Of a stretch of DNA of 37,500 bases, positions 1 to 7,227 are shown one piece after another. Origin of the DNA: Pseudoduganella aquatica (GTDB lineage: Bacteria > Pseudomonadota > Gammaproteobacteria > Burkholderiales > Burkholderiaceae_D); contig NZ_WWCU01000037.1 in the NCBI RefSeq assembly GCF_009857595.1, positions 1-37,500 of the forward strand, in the 5' to 3' direction. Position 1 is the stretch's first letter, and the number at the start of each line of letters is the position of its first letter. The position numbers and the translations under genes are program-made. The notes below the pieces were generated by a model. It worked only from the letters and a program-made list of their open reading frames with translations. It searched no databases and had not been told where the DNA came from.

Positions 1-194
1 CGCGGCGCGCGCCGGGCACGCCGGGTGCGCGGGCGCAGGCGGCGTTCGCTGCCAGCGCTGCGCTGTGCGCGCGCTACTGGCATTTTTTGTTGCTGCTGTG
101 GCTGGCGCTGTTCGCGCTGATGTTCCTGGTCACGCCGGATTTCGTGCAGGTGGTGTGTGAAAGCGTCGGCATCCGGCCGCCGCAAGCGAGGTGA
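1..194 (+). CDS. Cytochrome c oxidase subunit III-like protein, C-terminal part
   Basis: This is the 3' end of a gene that begins left of the window, read in the frame whose codons start at position 3 and ending in TGA at 192-194. About 63 residues are visible. They include a hydrophobic segment beginning RYWHFLLLLWLALFALMFL, followed by a polar tail. An Arg-Tyr-Trp-His stretch entering a membrane helix close to the C terminus is typical of haem-copper oxidase subunit III. The next gene starts 3 nt downstream and is clearly of that family, followed by subunit IV. Clusters with two subunit III-type genes in a row (coxO/coxP type) are known in proteobacterial caa3/aa3 oxidases, so this is probably the shorter of the two. 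The visible piece is too short to exclude an assembly or accessory membrane protein. Confidence 0.6.
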   Translation, partial: RRAPGTPGARAQAAFAASAALCARYWHFLLLLWLALFALMFLVTPDFVQVVCESVGIRPPQAR

Positions 195-197
195 ATC

Positions 198-875
198 ATG
201 GATGCGTCCGGCAGTGGTGGCGTGCAGGGCTTGGTCAGCGACTTCTCGGGCGACAAGGTGGCCTACCATGTCCCCTGGGGCAAGCTGATGATGTGGATCT
301 TCCTGCTCAGCGACACCTTTATCTTCGGCAGCTTCCTCACCGGCTACATGACGGTGCGCCTGTCGGCCACGGCGGCCTGGCCCAATCCCAGCGAGGTGTT
401 CGCGCTGACCATCGCGGGCACGACCCTGCCGCTGATACTGATCGCCATCATGACCTTCGTGCTGATCACCAGCAGCGGCACCATGGCCATGGCCGTCAAC
501 TATGCCTACCGGGGCGAGCGCGCCATCAGCGCGCGGCTGATGCTGGCCACCGCCGTGTTCGGCGCCATGTTTGTCTGCATGCAGGCCTTCGAATGGAGCA
601 AGCTGATCCATGAAGGCGTGCGGCCCTGGGCCAACCCCATGGGCGCGGCCCAGTTCGGCTCCTGCTTCTTCATGATCACCGGCTTCCACGGCCTGCACGT
701 GTCGGCCGGCGTGATCTACCTGCTTATCGTGGCGCGCCGCGTGCAGCGCGGGCATTACGAACGCGGCCATGGCGGGCAGGGTGGCAAATACGACATTGTT
801 GAAATCGCCGGCCTGTACTGGCACTTCGTGGACCTGGTCTGGGTCTTCATCTTTGCGCTGTTTTACTTGTGGTAG
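198..875 (+). CDS. Cytochrome c oxidase subunit III family protein
   Basis: This 225-residue integral membrane protein belongs to the haem-copper oxidase subunit III family, a non-catalytic core subunit of the terminal oxidase in the inner membrane. Hydrophobic helices start near residue 27 (WGKLMMWIFLLSDTFIFG) and run to the C terminus. The late part carries the family hallmark GFHGLHVSAGVIYLL, and the protein ends with GLYWHFVDLVWVFIFALFY. The start ATG lies 3 nt after the stop of the preceding gene, and the next gene starts 8 nt after this stop, so the three genes form one operon. Length and helix layout fit the compact bacterial caa3-type subunit III. The family call is firm; which oxidase type the cluster encodes is inferred from context. 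Confidence 0.93.
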   Translation: MDASGSGGVQGLVSDFSGDKVAYHVPWGKLMMWIFLLSDTFIFGSFLTGYMTVRLSATAAWPNPSEVFALTIAGTTLPLILIAIMTFVLITSSGTMAMAVNYAYRGERAISARLMLATAVFGAMFVCMQAFEWSKLIHEGVRPWANPMGAAQFGSCFFMITGFHGLHVSAGVIYLLIVARRVQRGHYERGHGGQGGKYDIVEIAGLYWHFVDLVWVFIFALFYLW

Positions 876-883
876 GAGGGGCC

Positions 884-1195
884 ATGTCCACCGCTTCCGC
901 GCAGCACCCGATCGGCATTTACTTCAAGATATGGGGCCTGCTCTTTATTCTCAGCGCCTTCTCGTATGCGGTCGATTTTTTCCACGTGCAAGGCTATCTG
1001 CGCTGGACCCTGATCCTGGTGCTGATGGCCGCCAAGGCCAGCCTTATCGTGGCCTATTTCATGCACCTGAAATGGGAGCGCCTGGCGCTGATCTACACCA
1101 TCGTGATTCCGCCCACCGCGCTGCTGGTTCTGGTGTGGCTGATGATGGTGGAGGGCGACTACACCTTCTTCACCCGCATGACGCATTTCGGCTGA
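884..1195 (+). CDS. Cytochrome c oxidase subunit IV (prokaryotic COX4)
   Basis: This is a small membrane protein of 103 residues with three hydrophobic helices: around GLLFILSAFSYAVDFF, WTLILVLMAAKASLIVAYFMHL and LIYTIVIPPTALLVLVWLMM. The AKASLIVAYFMHLKWE motif is the signature of the bacterial cytochrome c oxidase subunit IV family, which helps assemble or stabilise the oxidase. The ATG at 884 has an AGGAGG ribosome site at 874-879. An in-frame GTG at 869 overlaps the previous stop and has no such site, so 884 is preferred. It is the last gene of the oxidase operon; a promoter and tRNA gene follow. Confidence 0.9.
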   Translation: MSTASAQHPIGIYFKIWGLLFILSAFSYAVDFFHVQGYLRWTLILVLMAAKASLIVAYFMHLKWERLALIYTIVIPPTALLVLVWLMMVEGDYTFFTRMTHFG

Positions 1196-1225
1196 AGCTG
1201 CACGGGTTTTGCGCCGGGACTTGCC

Positions 1226-1255
1226 TTGATTTTCCAGCTTTTACCGTGCTACAAT
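1226..1255 (+). promoter_or_regulatory. Putative sigma-70 promoter of first tRNA-Glu
   Basis: TTGATT at 1226-1231 and TACAAT at 1250-1255 are separated by 18 nt and end 19 nt before the tRNA 5' end. The spacing and near-consensus -10 element fit a housekeeping promoter for a stable RNA. The call rests on motif reading only. Confidence 0.6.
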
Positions 1256-1274
1256 TCGCCCACGCTTTTACGAC

Positions 1275-1350
1275 GTCCCCATCGTCTAGAGGCCTAGGAC
1301 ATCACCCTTTCACGGTGAGTACCGGGGTTCGAATCCCCGTGGGGACGCCA
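1275..1350 (+). tRNA. tRNA-Glu (anticodon TTC), copy 1
   Basis: This is a 76-nt cloverleaf with an encoded CCA end. The acceptor stem GTCCCCA pairs with TGGGGAC. The anticodon arm TCACC-CTTTCAC-GGTGA presents TTC for glutamate, and the T arm contains GGTTCGAATCC. The gene is identical base for base to the copy at 1444-1519. Because the two copies are separated by terminator-like and promoter-like sequence, they may be transcribed independently. Confidence 0.97.
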
Positions 1351-1373
1351 AGTCAAAACAAGTGTGCAGATGC

Positions 1374-1396
1374 AGCCCTGGTGCGCCGGGGCTTTT
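1374..1396 (+). terminator. Putative terminator between tRNA-Glu copies
   Basis: AGCCC at 1374-1378 pairs with GGGCT at 1389-1393 and is followed by a T-rich run (TTTTGATTTTTT). The stem is short but correctly placed 24 nt after the first tRNA. Confidence 0.5.
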
Positions 1397-1425
1397 GATT
1401 TTTTAAGATCACGCTGCGATAGAAT
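1395..1425 (+). promoter_or_regulatory. Putative promoter of second tRNA-Glu
   Basis: TTGATT at 1395-1400 and TAGAAT at 1420-1425, 19 nt apart, lie just upstream of the second tRNA-Glu. The -10 is good but the spacing is a little long. The -35 sits in the T tail of the preceding terminator-like hairpin. Confidence 0.45.
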
Positions 1426-1443
1426 AGGTCACGACAGATTTCT

Positions 1444-1519
1444 GTCCCCATCGTCTAGAGGCCTAGGACATCACCCTTTCACGGTGAGTACCGGGGTTCG
1501 AATCCCCGTGGGGACGCCA
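1444..1519 (+). tRNA. tRNA-Glu (anticodon TTC), copy 2
   Basis: This is a second 76-nt tRNA-Glu with a TTC anticodon and encoded CCA, identical to the copy at 1275-1350. Only the tRNA body is duplicated; the flanking sequences differ. A strong terminator begins 6 nt downstream. Confidence 0.97.
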
Positions 1520-1524
1520 GACAG

Positions 1525-1552
1525 AAAAAAGCCGCCTTGCGCGGCTTTTTTT
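1525..1552 (+). terminator. Rho-independent terminator after tRNA-Glu copy 2
   Basis: An A run followed by GCCGC-CTTGC-GCGGC and then TTTTTTT forms a symmetric hairpin with flanking A and T tracts. It could terminate in both directions, and it ends the tRNA transcript before earP. Confidence 0.85.
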
Positions 1553-1585
1553 CCACATATGCCTACCGAAAACCATCCCGCCGCC

Positions 1586-2740
1586 ATGGCCACCTTAGCC
1601 CTGTTCTGCAAAGTCGTCGACAACTACGGCGACATCGGCATCTGCTGGCGCCTGGCGCGCCAGCTGCAAAGCGAGCACGGCATTGCCGTCACGCTGTGGG
1701 TGGACGATATGCGCACCTTCCAGCGCATCTGCCCCGAGGTGGATCCCGGCGCGGCGCGGCAGCGGATTGCGGGCGTGGCCGTGCGCCACTGGGATGGGCA
1801 GGACGGCGAATTCGCGCCGGCCGACATCGCCGACATCGTCATCGAATTTTTCGGCTGCGACATCCCGCCCGGCTATATCGCCGCCATGGCGCAGTGCGAA
1901 CCGCGCCCGGTGTGGCTGAACCTGGAAGGACTGACGGCGGAGGAATGGGTGGAGGGCTGCCACACCTTGCCCTCGTCCCATCCGCGCTTGCCGTTGACGA
2001 AACATTTCTTCTTCCCCGGCTTCACCGCGAAAACCGGCGGCCTGCTGCGCGAGTCCGCGCTGGAAGCGCAACGGCTGGCCTTCGCGTCCGACCCCGCCGC
2101 CCAGGCCGCCTTCCTGGCGCGCTTCGGCGTGGCGCAGGCGGACATGGCCGCGCTCAAGGTGTCGCTGTTCTGCTATCCGCACGCGCCGGTGGCCGAGCTG
2201 TTCAGCGCCTGGGCGCAGGGCGGCGAGCCGGTGCTGTGCCTGGTGCCGGAAGGCGTGGCGGCGGACGCGGTGCAAGCCTTCCTGGGCGCCGAGGCCAGGG
2301 CCGGCGCCGCACGCAGCAGCGGGGCGCTCACCGTGCGCGTGCTGCCCTTTGTGCCGCAGCAGGATTACGACCAGCTGCTGTGGGCCTGCGACCTCAATTT
2401 TGTGCGCGGCGAAGACTCCGTGGTGCGCGCGCAATGGGCGGGCCAGCCCTTCGTGTGGCATATCTACCCGCAGGACGAGAACCTGCACCACAAGAAACTG
2501 GGCGCCTTCCTGGCGCGTTATGCGGCGGACGGCGCGCTGGACGCGTTTTCGCTGCGCTGGAACGGCGCGGCGCCGCCCGGCGCGGACGGCGATGTGGCGC
2601 CGGACTGGCCGGCGCTGTGGTCCGCGCTGCATGCCGCGCTGCCGGCCACCGCCGCGCGCGCCGCCGTGTGGCGGGAGCAGATCGCCGCACATGGCGACCT
2701 GGCAACAAACCTGCTGCGTTTTGCTGCGTCGCTCAAGTAG
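1586..2740 (+). CDS. earP: EF-P arginine rhamnosyltransferase EarP
   Basis: EarP is a cytoplasmic inverting GT-B glycosyltransferase that moves rhamnose from dTDP-rhamnose to Arg32 of elongation factor P. From the ATG at 1586 the protein has 384 residues, a usual EarP length. The N-terminal signature FCKVVDNYGDIGICWRLARQL is present, with the two aspartates (D12, D16) that are functionally important in the family. The C-terminal half holds FVRGEDSVVRAQWAGQPFVW, the nucleotide-sugar binding region with its conserved glutamate. An in-frame ATG at 1559 would add 9 residues, but it sits only 7 nt after the tRNA terminator. Neither start has a clear ribosome site, so the start is uncertain. efp follows 150 nt downstream on the same strand. 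Confidence 0.93.
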   Translation: MATLALFCKVVDNYGDIGICWRLARQLQSEHGIAVTLWVDDMRTFQRICPEVDPGAARQRIAGVAVRHWDGQDGEFAPADIADIVIEFFGCDIPPGYIAAMAQCEPRPVWLNLEGLTAEEWVEGCHTLPSSHPRLPLTKHFFFPGFTAKTGGLLRESALEAQRLAFASDPAAQAAFLARFGVAQADMAALKVSLFCYPHAPVAELFSAWAQGGEPVLCLVPEGVAADAVQAFLGAEARAGAARSSGALTVRVLPFVPQQDYDQLLWACDLNFVRGEDSVVRAQWAGQPFVWHIYPQDENLHHKKLGAFLARYAADGALDAFSLRWNGAAPPGADGDVAPDWPALWSALHAALPATAARAAVWREQIAAHGDLATNLLRFAASLK

Positions 2741-2760
2741 GCGGCGCAAGAAAAATCAGG

Positions 2761-2766
2761 TATACT
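2761..2766 (+). promoter_or_regulatory. Candidate -10 element for efp
   Basis: TATACT lies 125 nt before the efp start, in the earP-efp gap. No convincing -35 is seen at 16-19 nt upstream, so this is tentative. The element falls inside a degenerate copy of the repeat described at 2784-2809. Confidence 0.3.
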
Positions 2767-2783
2767 GCCCGGTTACTCTATCA

Positions 2784-2809
2784 GGTATTTTTACTCGGTA
2801 TTATTACTC
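2784..2809 (+). repeat. Tandem 13-bp direct repeat in efp leader
   Basis: GGTATTTTTACTC at 2784-2796 is followed directly by GGTATTATTACTC at 2797-2809, one mismatch apart. A looser third copy (GGTAT...TTACTC, 2759-2778) precedes it. The repeats are AT-rich against a GC-rich background. They could be regulatory or the product of slippage. Confidence 0.6.
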
Positions 2810-2890
2810 GATCAAACTAGAGCTTACGGCGTTAGAAGCCAGCAGGCGACAGATGATTTTCACGCAACCCACTTTATACGTACACTCGCT

Positions 2891-3466
2891 ATGAAACCCG
2901 CAAAAGAAATTCGTGTTGGCAACATCATCATGGTTGACGCCAAGCCTTTCATCGTTCTGCGTTCTGATGTCAACGGTTCGAGCCGCACGGGCTTCACCTA
3001 CAAATGGAAGATGAAGAATCTTCTGACGAACGCTCCCCTGGAAAACGTATTCCGCGGCGACGACAAATTCGACGTGGTGGTTCTGGACAAGAAGCCAGTG
3101 ACCTACTCCTACTTCGCCGACCCGCTGTACGTCTTCATGGATCAAGAGTACAACCAGTACGAGATCGAAGAAGAAAACCTGGGCGACGCACTGAACTACC
3201 TGAAAGACGGTATGGAGTGCGAAGCAGTGTTCTACGACGGCAAAGCCATCTCGGTAGAACTGCCAACCACCATCGCTCGTCTGGTTGCCTACTCGGAGCC
3301 TGCAGTGAAGGGCAACACTTCGGGCAACGTCCTGAAAGAAGCCAAGATCGAAAACGCGATCGAATCCAAGCAGCACATCGTGATGGTGCCGCTGTTCGTA
3401 TCCCAGGACGACGTGATCGAAATCGACACCCGTACCAACGAATACAAGCGCGTAGTACGCAACTAA
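2891..3466 (+). CDS. efp: Translation elongation factor P
   Basis: EF-P binds ribosomes stalled at consecutive prolines and stimulates peptide-bond formation. The protein has 191 residues, with a KOW-like N-terminal domain (about 3-60), a central OB fold (about 65-125) and a C-terminal OB fold (about 128-190). The exposed loop reads GSSRTGF and places arginine exactly at residue 32, the residue rhamnosylated by EarP, which is encoded just upstream. This is the arginine type of EF-P, not the lysine type modified by EpmA/EpmB. Codon use is less GC-biased than in the neighbours, as expected for a highly expressed gene. The start is fixed by homology; no strong Shine-Dalgarno is visible. A large hairpin terminator follows the stop. 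Confidence 0.98.
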   Translation: MKPAKEIRVGNIIMVDAKPFIVLRSDVNGSSRTGFTYKWKMKNLLTNAPLENVFRGDDKFDVVVLDKKPVTYSYFADPLYVFMDQEYNQYEIEEENLGDALNYLKDGMECEAVFYDGKAISVELPTTIARLVAYSEPAVKGNTSGNVLKEAKIENAIESKQHIVMVPLFVSQDDVIEIDTRTNEYKRVVRN

Positions 3467-3500
3467 GTCCCGGACTTGGCGGCGCGCTCGCTGCAAGGAA

Positions 3501-3534
3501 AAGCCAGGTTCCGCGGAACCTGGCTTTTTTTTTT
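3501..3534 (+). terminator. Strong terminator after efp
   Basis: A perfect 26-bp palindrome (3501-3526; each arm runs AAGCCAGGTTCCG) is followed by about ten T residues. It lies between efp and the convergent minus-strand gene that ends at 3533. It could stop transcription from both sides, although the A tract on the minus-strand exit side is short. Confidence 0.9.
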
Positions 3535-5353
3535 ACGCGAAGGGAACGAAGTCGATGCCGTTCTGGATCGCGCCTATCACCTGGGCATGGTTCTCCGGGC
3601 TGTCCGAGAACTGCACCAGCACGTTCGCCTGGGACGCCAAATGGTTGTCGAGCACGTTCATCCAGTAGGCGAAGCCTGCCTCGTCGGGTGCGCGGTGCAG
3701 GGTGTTGGCGTAGAAGCGCGTCACCGCCTCGGCATTGGTCGGCGCCGCGCCGTACAGCGCCAGGCCTTCGTTGGACGACATGAAGTTCTTGGCGATCAGG
3801 TCCATGGACGCGCCGCCGTCGCGCACCGCGATCCAGTAACCCAGGCCCGGCAGATCCGGCACGCGGTCGAACACCGCCTGGTACAGGCGGTAGGCCTGGC
3901 CCGCATTGCCCTCGATGTCCAGCGCCACGTCGGCGTTGGCGAAGTGCAGGCGCTCCACGTTGCCCAGCACGTCCGAGCCGTCGCTGCCCTGCGGGTTGCT
4001 GACCAGGGCGCCGGTGGCGGTGATGGTGATGCCGTAGCCGGCGCGCGCGCCGGTGTAGACAGCCGTGTCGATGCCGCCGCCGCCGTCGATCACGTCGTTG
4101 CCGCCCAGGCCGCTGATGCGGTCGTTGCCCTGGTTGCCGATGATGCTCTCCGGGCTGGCGGTGCCGGTGACGATGGCGCCCGCCAGGCTGCCAAAGCCGG
4201 CGCCCACGGTGGTGTGCGTGATGGTGCGCGCGTCGGCCGTGGTGTTGGCGATCATCTGGTAGTTGACGAACACCGCGTCCAGGCTGCTGCTGGCCAGCGC
4301 CGCGCTGCTGGCGTAGTTGTAGTGGTTGGCGTCGCCGCCGCTGGACAAGCGCGTCAGCGCGCCGGTTTCGATATCCTTGATAAAGATGTCCGCGCGGCCG
4401 TCGCCGTCGCCCGGCGTGAAGTCCGAGGTGCTCTCGAACAGCACGTAGCGGCCGTCGTTGGACACGCTGGCGTTGCTGGAGTCGCCCAGGCCCTGCTGGC
4501 CGTCGGCGCCGGTCGACACGCGCAGCGTCACGCCAGTGGCCAGGTCCTTGCGGAACACGTCGCGGTGCGCGTTGGTGTCGCCCGCCACCAGGTTGCTGGC
4601 CTGGCTGGTGAACACCACGTAGCGGCCGTCCGCCGACACCGAGGCGTTGTCGCTGTTGCCGTTGGCGCCCGCGCCGCTGGAACTGGTGGACACGCGGGTG
4701 AGGGCGCCGCTGTCCAGGTTCTTGGCGTAGATGTCCGCGTAGCTGTCGTCGCCGGCCGCCAGGTTGGTGGCAAAGGTGGTGAACACCGCCGTGCGGCCGT
4801 TGGACGACAGGGCGGTGTCGGCGCTGGGCGCGTTGGCCTGCACGCCGGCGGCGGTGGTGGAGGCGTTCACCACCACGCCGGTTTGCGTGTTCTTGACGAA
4901 CATGTCATCGGTGCCGTTGGTGTCGCTTGCGACCAGGTTGGTGGCTTTGCTGATAAAGCCCACGTACAGCCCGCTGCCCGACAGCACCGCGTTGTAGCTC
5001 GAGCCGTTGGCCTGGGCGCCGGTGGCGGTGGTGGAGGCGTTGATTAGCGCGCCGCTGGCCATGAACTTGACCATGATATTGGCGTTCCCGCCCACGGTAT
5101 TCTGGAAGCTCACGGCGCCGGCGTCCCCGGCCAGCGAGGCATTGGTCTTTACGCCCGCCAGCGTGGATACCAGGGTCAGCGTGCCGGTCTGCAGATCGCG
5201 CAGATAGATGTCGCCGTCATTCAGGCTGGTGTCGCTCGGCAGCAGCGACTGGTTGGAGGAGAACGCCACGTAACGGCCGTTGGCGGAAATGCGGGCGCCG
5301 ATATCGGGGGCGCTGATGTCGGTTTGCACCGTGCTAGATGTGTTTGGCAGCAT
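3533..5353 (-). CDS. Beta-propeller, RTX and DUF4214 protein, probably secreted
   Basis: From the ATG at 5353 this gives a 606-residue protein. Residues about 10-375 hold roughly six repeats of the WD40-like/TolB type, with recurring units such as SADGRYVVFTSQASNLVAGDTN and DIYxKxLDSGALTRVSTS. A short RTX calcium-binding stretch follows (GNQGNDRISGLGGNDVIDGGGG, about 405-430). The C terminus (about 480-606) is two DUF4214 units (YRLYQAVFDRVPDLPGLGYW and FYANTLHRAPDEAGFAYWMNVLD). No N-terminal signal is seen. RTX repeats with DUF4214 usually mark type I secreted surface proteins, so export by type I secretion is inferred, but no secretion genes are nearby. An upstream TTG at 5416 is an alternative start. 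The ligand is unknown. Confidence 0.85.
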   Translation of the reverse strand: MLPNTSSTVQTDISAPDIGARISANGRYVAFSSNQSLLPSDTSLNDGDIYLRDLQTGTLTLVSTLAGVKTNASLAGDAGAVSFQNTVGGNANIMVKFMASGALINASTTATGAQANGSSYNAVLSGSGLYVGFISKATNLVASDTNGTDDMFVKNTQTGVVVNASTTAAGVQANAPSADTALSSNGRTAVFTTFATNLAAGDDSYADIYAKNLDSGALTRVSTSSSGAGANGNSDNASVSADGRYVVFTSQASNLVAGDTNAHRDVFRKDLATGVTLRVSTGADGQQGLGDSSNASVSNDGRYVLFESTSDFTPGDGDGRADIFIKDIETGALTRLSSGGDANHYNYASSAALASSSLDAVFVNYQMIANTTADARTITHTTVGAGFGSLAGAIVTGTASPESIIGNQGNDRISGLGGNDVIDGGGGIDTAVYTGARAGYGITITATGALVSNPQGSDGSDVLGNVERLHFANADVALDIEGNAGQAYRLYQAVFDRVPDLPGLGYWIAVRDGGASMDLIAKNFMSSNEGLALYGAAPTNAEAVTRFYANTLHRAPDEAGFAYWMNVLDNHLASQANVLVQFSDSPENHAQVIGAIQNGIDFVPFA

Positions 5354-5506
5354 GATAGTCGGATTTTTGTGAATAGTGGTTGTAGGGGTATGGCCTACAA
5401 ATTGTGCATCAGACAAGCCGAGCGCCCCCGCACAGTTCCACCCGGATATTTTTTCCTTGACCGAGAGTTTGCTATTCCTTTCAAAAAGATAATCAAATTA
5501 GTAGCT

Positions 5507-5520
5507 CGGAAATATTTCCG
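5507..5520. promoter_or_regulatory. 14-bp perfect palindrome, candidate operator
   Basis: CGGAAATATTTCCG is a perfect palindrome in the gap between the divergent propeller gene and the amidase gene. It lies just before TATGCT (5524-5529), a possible -10 for the amidase. The position suits a repressor site; the cognate regulator is not known. Confidence 0.35.
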
Positions 5521-5594
5521 CTGCTATGCTAGTGGGTTACTGCAGTTACACTTTCGCTTTACTACTCTTGGTACGCGCACTCACGGAGCTGGGT

Positions 5595-7181
5595 ATGGAT
5601 CGTAGGGGATTTGTTCGCATGGGTTTGGCCGCAGGCGCGGCCGGCATGGCAGCCAGCACGGACGCGGCGGCCAAGGCCGGACCGGGCGCCGTTCTGGACG
5701 GCGGCGTGCAGCTGCAGCAGGAGCTGATGGCGGCCAACAAGCTGACCTCGCACTCGCTCACGTCGCAATACCTGGCCCGCATCCGCAATATCGACAAGGC
5801 CGGCCCGCGCATCAACGCCATTATCGAGATCAACCCGGAAGCGCTGAAGATCGCCCGCGAAATGGACCGCGAACGCCTGCTGCGCCGTCTGCGCGGGCCG
5901 CTGCACGGCATCCCCGTACTTCTGAAGGACAATATCGCCACCGCCGACCGCATGAGCACCACCGCCGGTTCGCTGGCGCTGGCCGGCGTGCGCGCAGCGC
6001 GTGACGCCCACGTGGTGGCCCGGCTGCGCGCGGCCGGCGCCGTCATCATCGGCAAGACCAATCTGAGCGAGTGGGCCAATATGCGCTCCACGCATTCGGT
6101 GAGCGGCTGGAGCGCGCGCGGCGGCCTCACGCGCAACCCGTATTCGCTGGACCGCAATTGCAGCGGCTCGAGCTCCGGCTCCGGCGCCGCCATCGCGGCC
6201 GGCCTGGCCACGCTGGCGGTGGGCACCGAGACCGACGGCTCCATCGTTTCGCCCGCGTCGATCTGCGGCCTGGTCGGCATCAAGCCCACGCTGGGCCTGC
6301 TCAGCCGCAGCGGCATCATTCCCATCGCCCATTCGCAGGACACGGCCGGTCCCATGGCCCGCAGCGTGGCGGACGCCGCGCATATGCTGGCCGCCATGGC
6401 CGGCGCGGACCCGGCCGACGCCGCCACCGCCGGCAGCCAGGCGGCCGACTACGCCGCCGCGTTGGACCGCGCCAGCCTGCAAGGCAAGCGCCTGGGTGTG
6501 GCGCGCAACTTCTTCGGCAAGAACCCGGACGTGGACGCCGAAATGGCCAAGGCGCTGCAAGTGCTGCAGGCCCAGGGCGCGCAGCTGGTGGACGTGGAAG
6601 TGCCCAACGTGAACAAGTACGACGGCACCGAAACCGACGTGCTGCTGTACGAATTCAAGTCCGACCTGGCGGCCTACCTGAAGGAATACGCGCCCAACGC
6701 GCCGGTGCGCAATATGGCCGAGCTGGTGGAGTTCAACCGCAAGCACGCGGACAAGGAAATGCCTTACTTCGGCCAGGAATACCTGGAGCGCGCCGCCGCC
6801 AAGGGCGGCCTGGACGAGCAGGCCTACCTCGACGCGCTGGCCAACAACCAGCGCTACTCGCGCGCCGAAGGCATAGACCAGGTCATGCGCGAACACCGCC
6901 TGGACGCGCTGGTGGCGCCCACCGACGGTCCGGCGTGGCTGACGGACTTCATCAACGGCGACCATTACAACGCCAGCTTCTCCTCGCCCGCCGCCGTGGC
7001 GGGCTATCCGCACGTGACCGTGCCGGCCGGCTATGTGCACGGCCTGCCGGTGGGCCTGTCCTTCGTGGGCGGCAGCTATACCGAAGCCAAGCTGATCGGC
7101 ATGGCCTACGCCTATGAGCAGGCCACCCGCCACCGCCGCGCGCCGCAGTTCCCCGCCAGCGTGTCGCCGCAGCCGCGATAG
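5595..7181 (+). CDS. Tat-exported amidase (amidase signature family)
   Basis: This is a 528-residue amidase-signature hydrolase that splits a carboxamide into acid and ammonia; the substrate is unknown. The N terminus MDRRGFVRMGLAAGAAGMAAS is a twin-arginine signal (RRGFV followed by a small-residue hydrophobic stretch), so export to the periplasm is predicted. The Ser-cisSer-Lys triad is visible: K111 in LLKDNIA, the serine-rich loop at 191-197 (GSSSGSG), and S216 in GTETDGSIVSPA. The ATG at 5595 has GGAG 6 nt upstream and yields the Tat motif at once. Longer in-frame starts upstream add a non-canonical leader and were not used. The regulator, reductase and dehydratase genes follow within 50 nt, suggesting a shared nitrogen-compound pathway, though they appear to have their own promoter. 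Confidence 0.92.
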   Translation: MDRRGFVRMGLAAGAAGMAASTDAAAKAGPGAVLDGGVQLQQELMAANKLTSHSLTSQYLARIRNIDKAGPRINAIIEINPEALKIAREMDRERLLRRLRGPLHGIPVLLKDNIATADRMSTTAGSLALAGVRAARDAHVVARLRAAGAVIIGKTNLSEWANMRSTHSVSGWSARGGLTRNPYSLDRNCSGSSSGSGAAIAAGLATLAVGTETDGSIVSPASICGLVGIKPTLGLLSRSGIIPIAHSQDTAGPMARSVADAAHMLAAMAGADPADAATAGSQAADYAAALDRASLQGKRLGVARNFFGKNPDVDAEMAKALQVLQAQGAQLVDVEVPNVNKYDGTETDVLLYEFKSDLAAYLKEYAPNAPVRNMAELVEFNRKHADKEMPYFGQEYLERAAAKGGLDEQAYLDALANNQRYSRAEGIDQVMREHRLDALVAPTDGPAWLTDFINGDHYNASFSSPAAVAGYPHVTVPAGYVHGLPVGLSFVGGSYTEAKLIGMAYAYEQATRHRRAPQFPASVSPQPR

Positions 7182-7192
7182 AAAACGCCAAT

Positions 7193-7227
7193 TTGACGGA
7201 ATGTCCAATTCTGGATATTCTGTCCAA
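7193..7227 (+). promoter_or_regulatory. Promoter with TGTCCAA direct repeats
   Basis: TTGACG (7193-7198), a 17-nt spacer and TATTCT (7216-7221) make a good sigma-70 promoter. TGTCCAA occurs twice (7202-7208 and 7221-7227), flanking the -10 and 19 bp apart; TCCA-ATTC-TGGA (7204-7215) is also an inverted repeat. This looks like an autoregulatory operator for the PAS/HTH regulator it drives. The predicted transcription start falls at about 7228, on the first base of an in-frame ATG. Confidence 0.6.

Noticed and set aside
3476..5047. Plus-strand ORF (523 codons) opposite the propeller/RTX gene
   Set aside because: The apparent repeats in its translation (VGVARHQV and the like) mirror the true propeller repeats on the minus strand.
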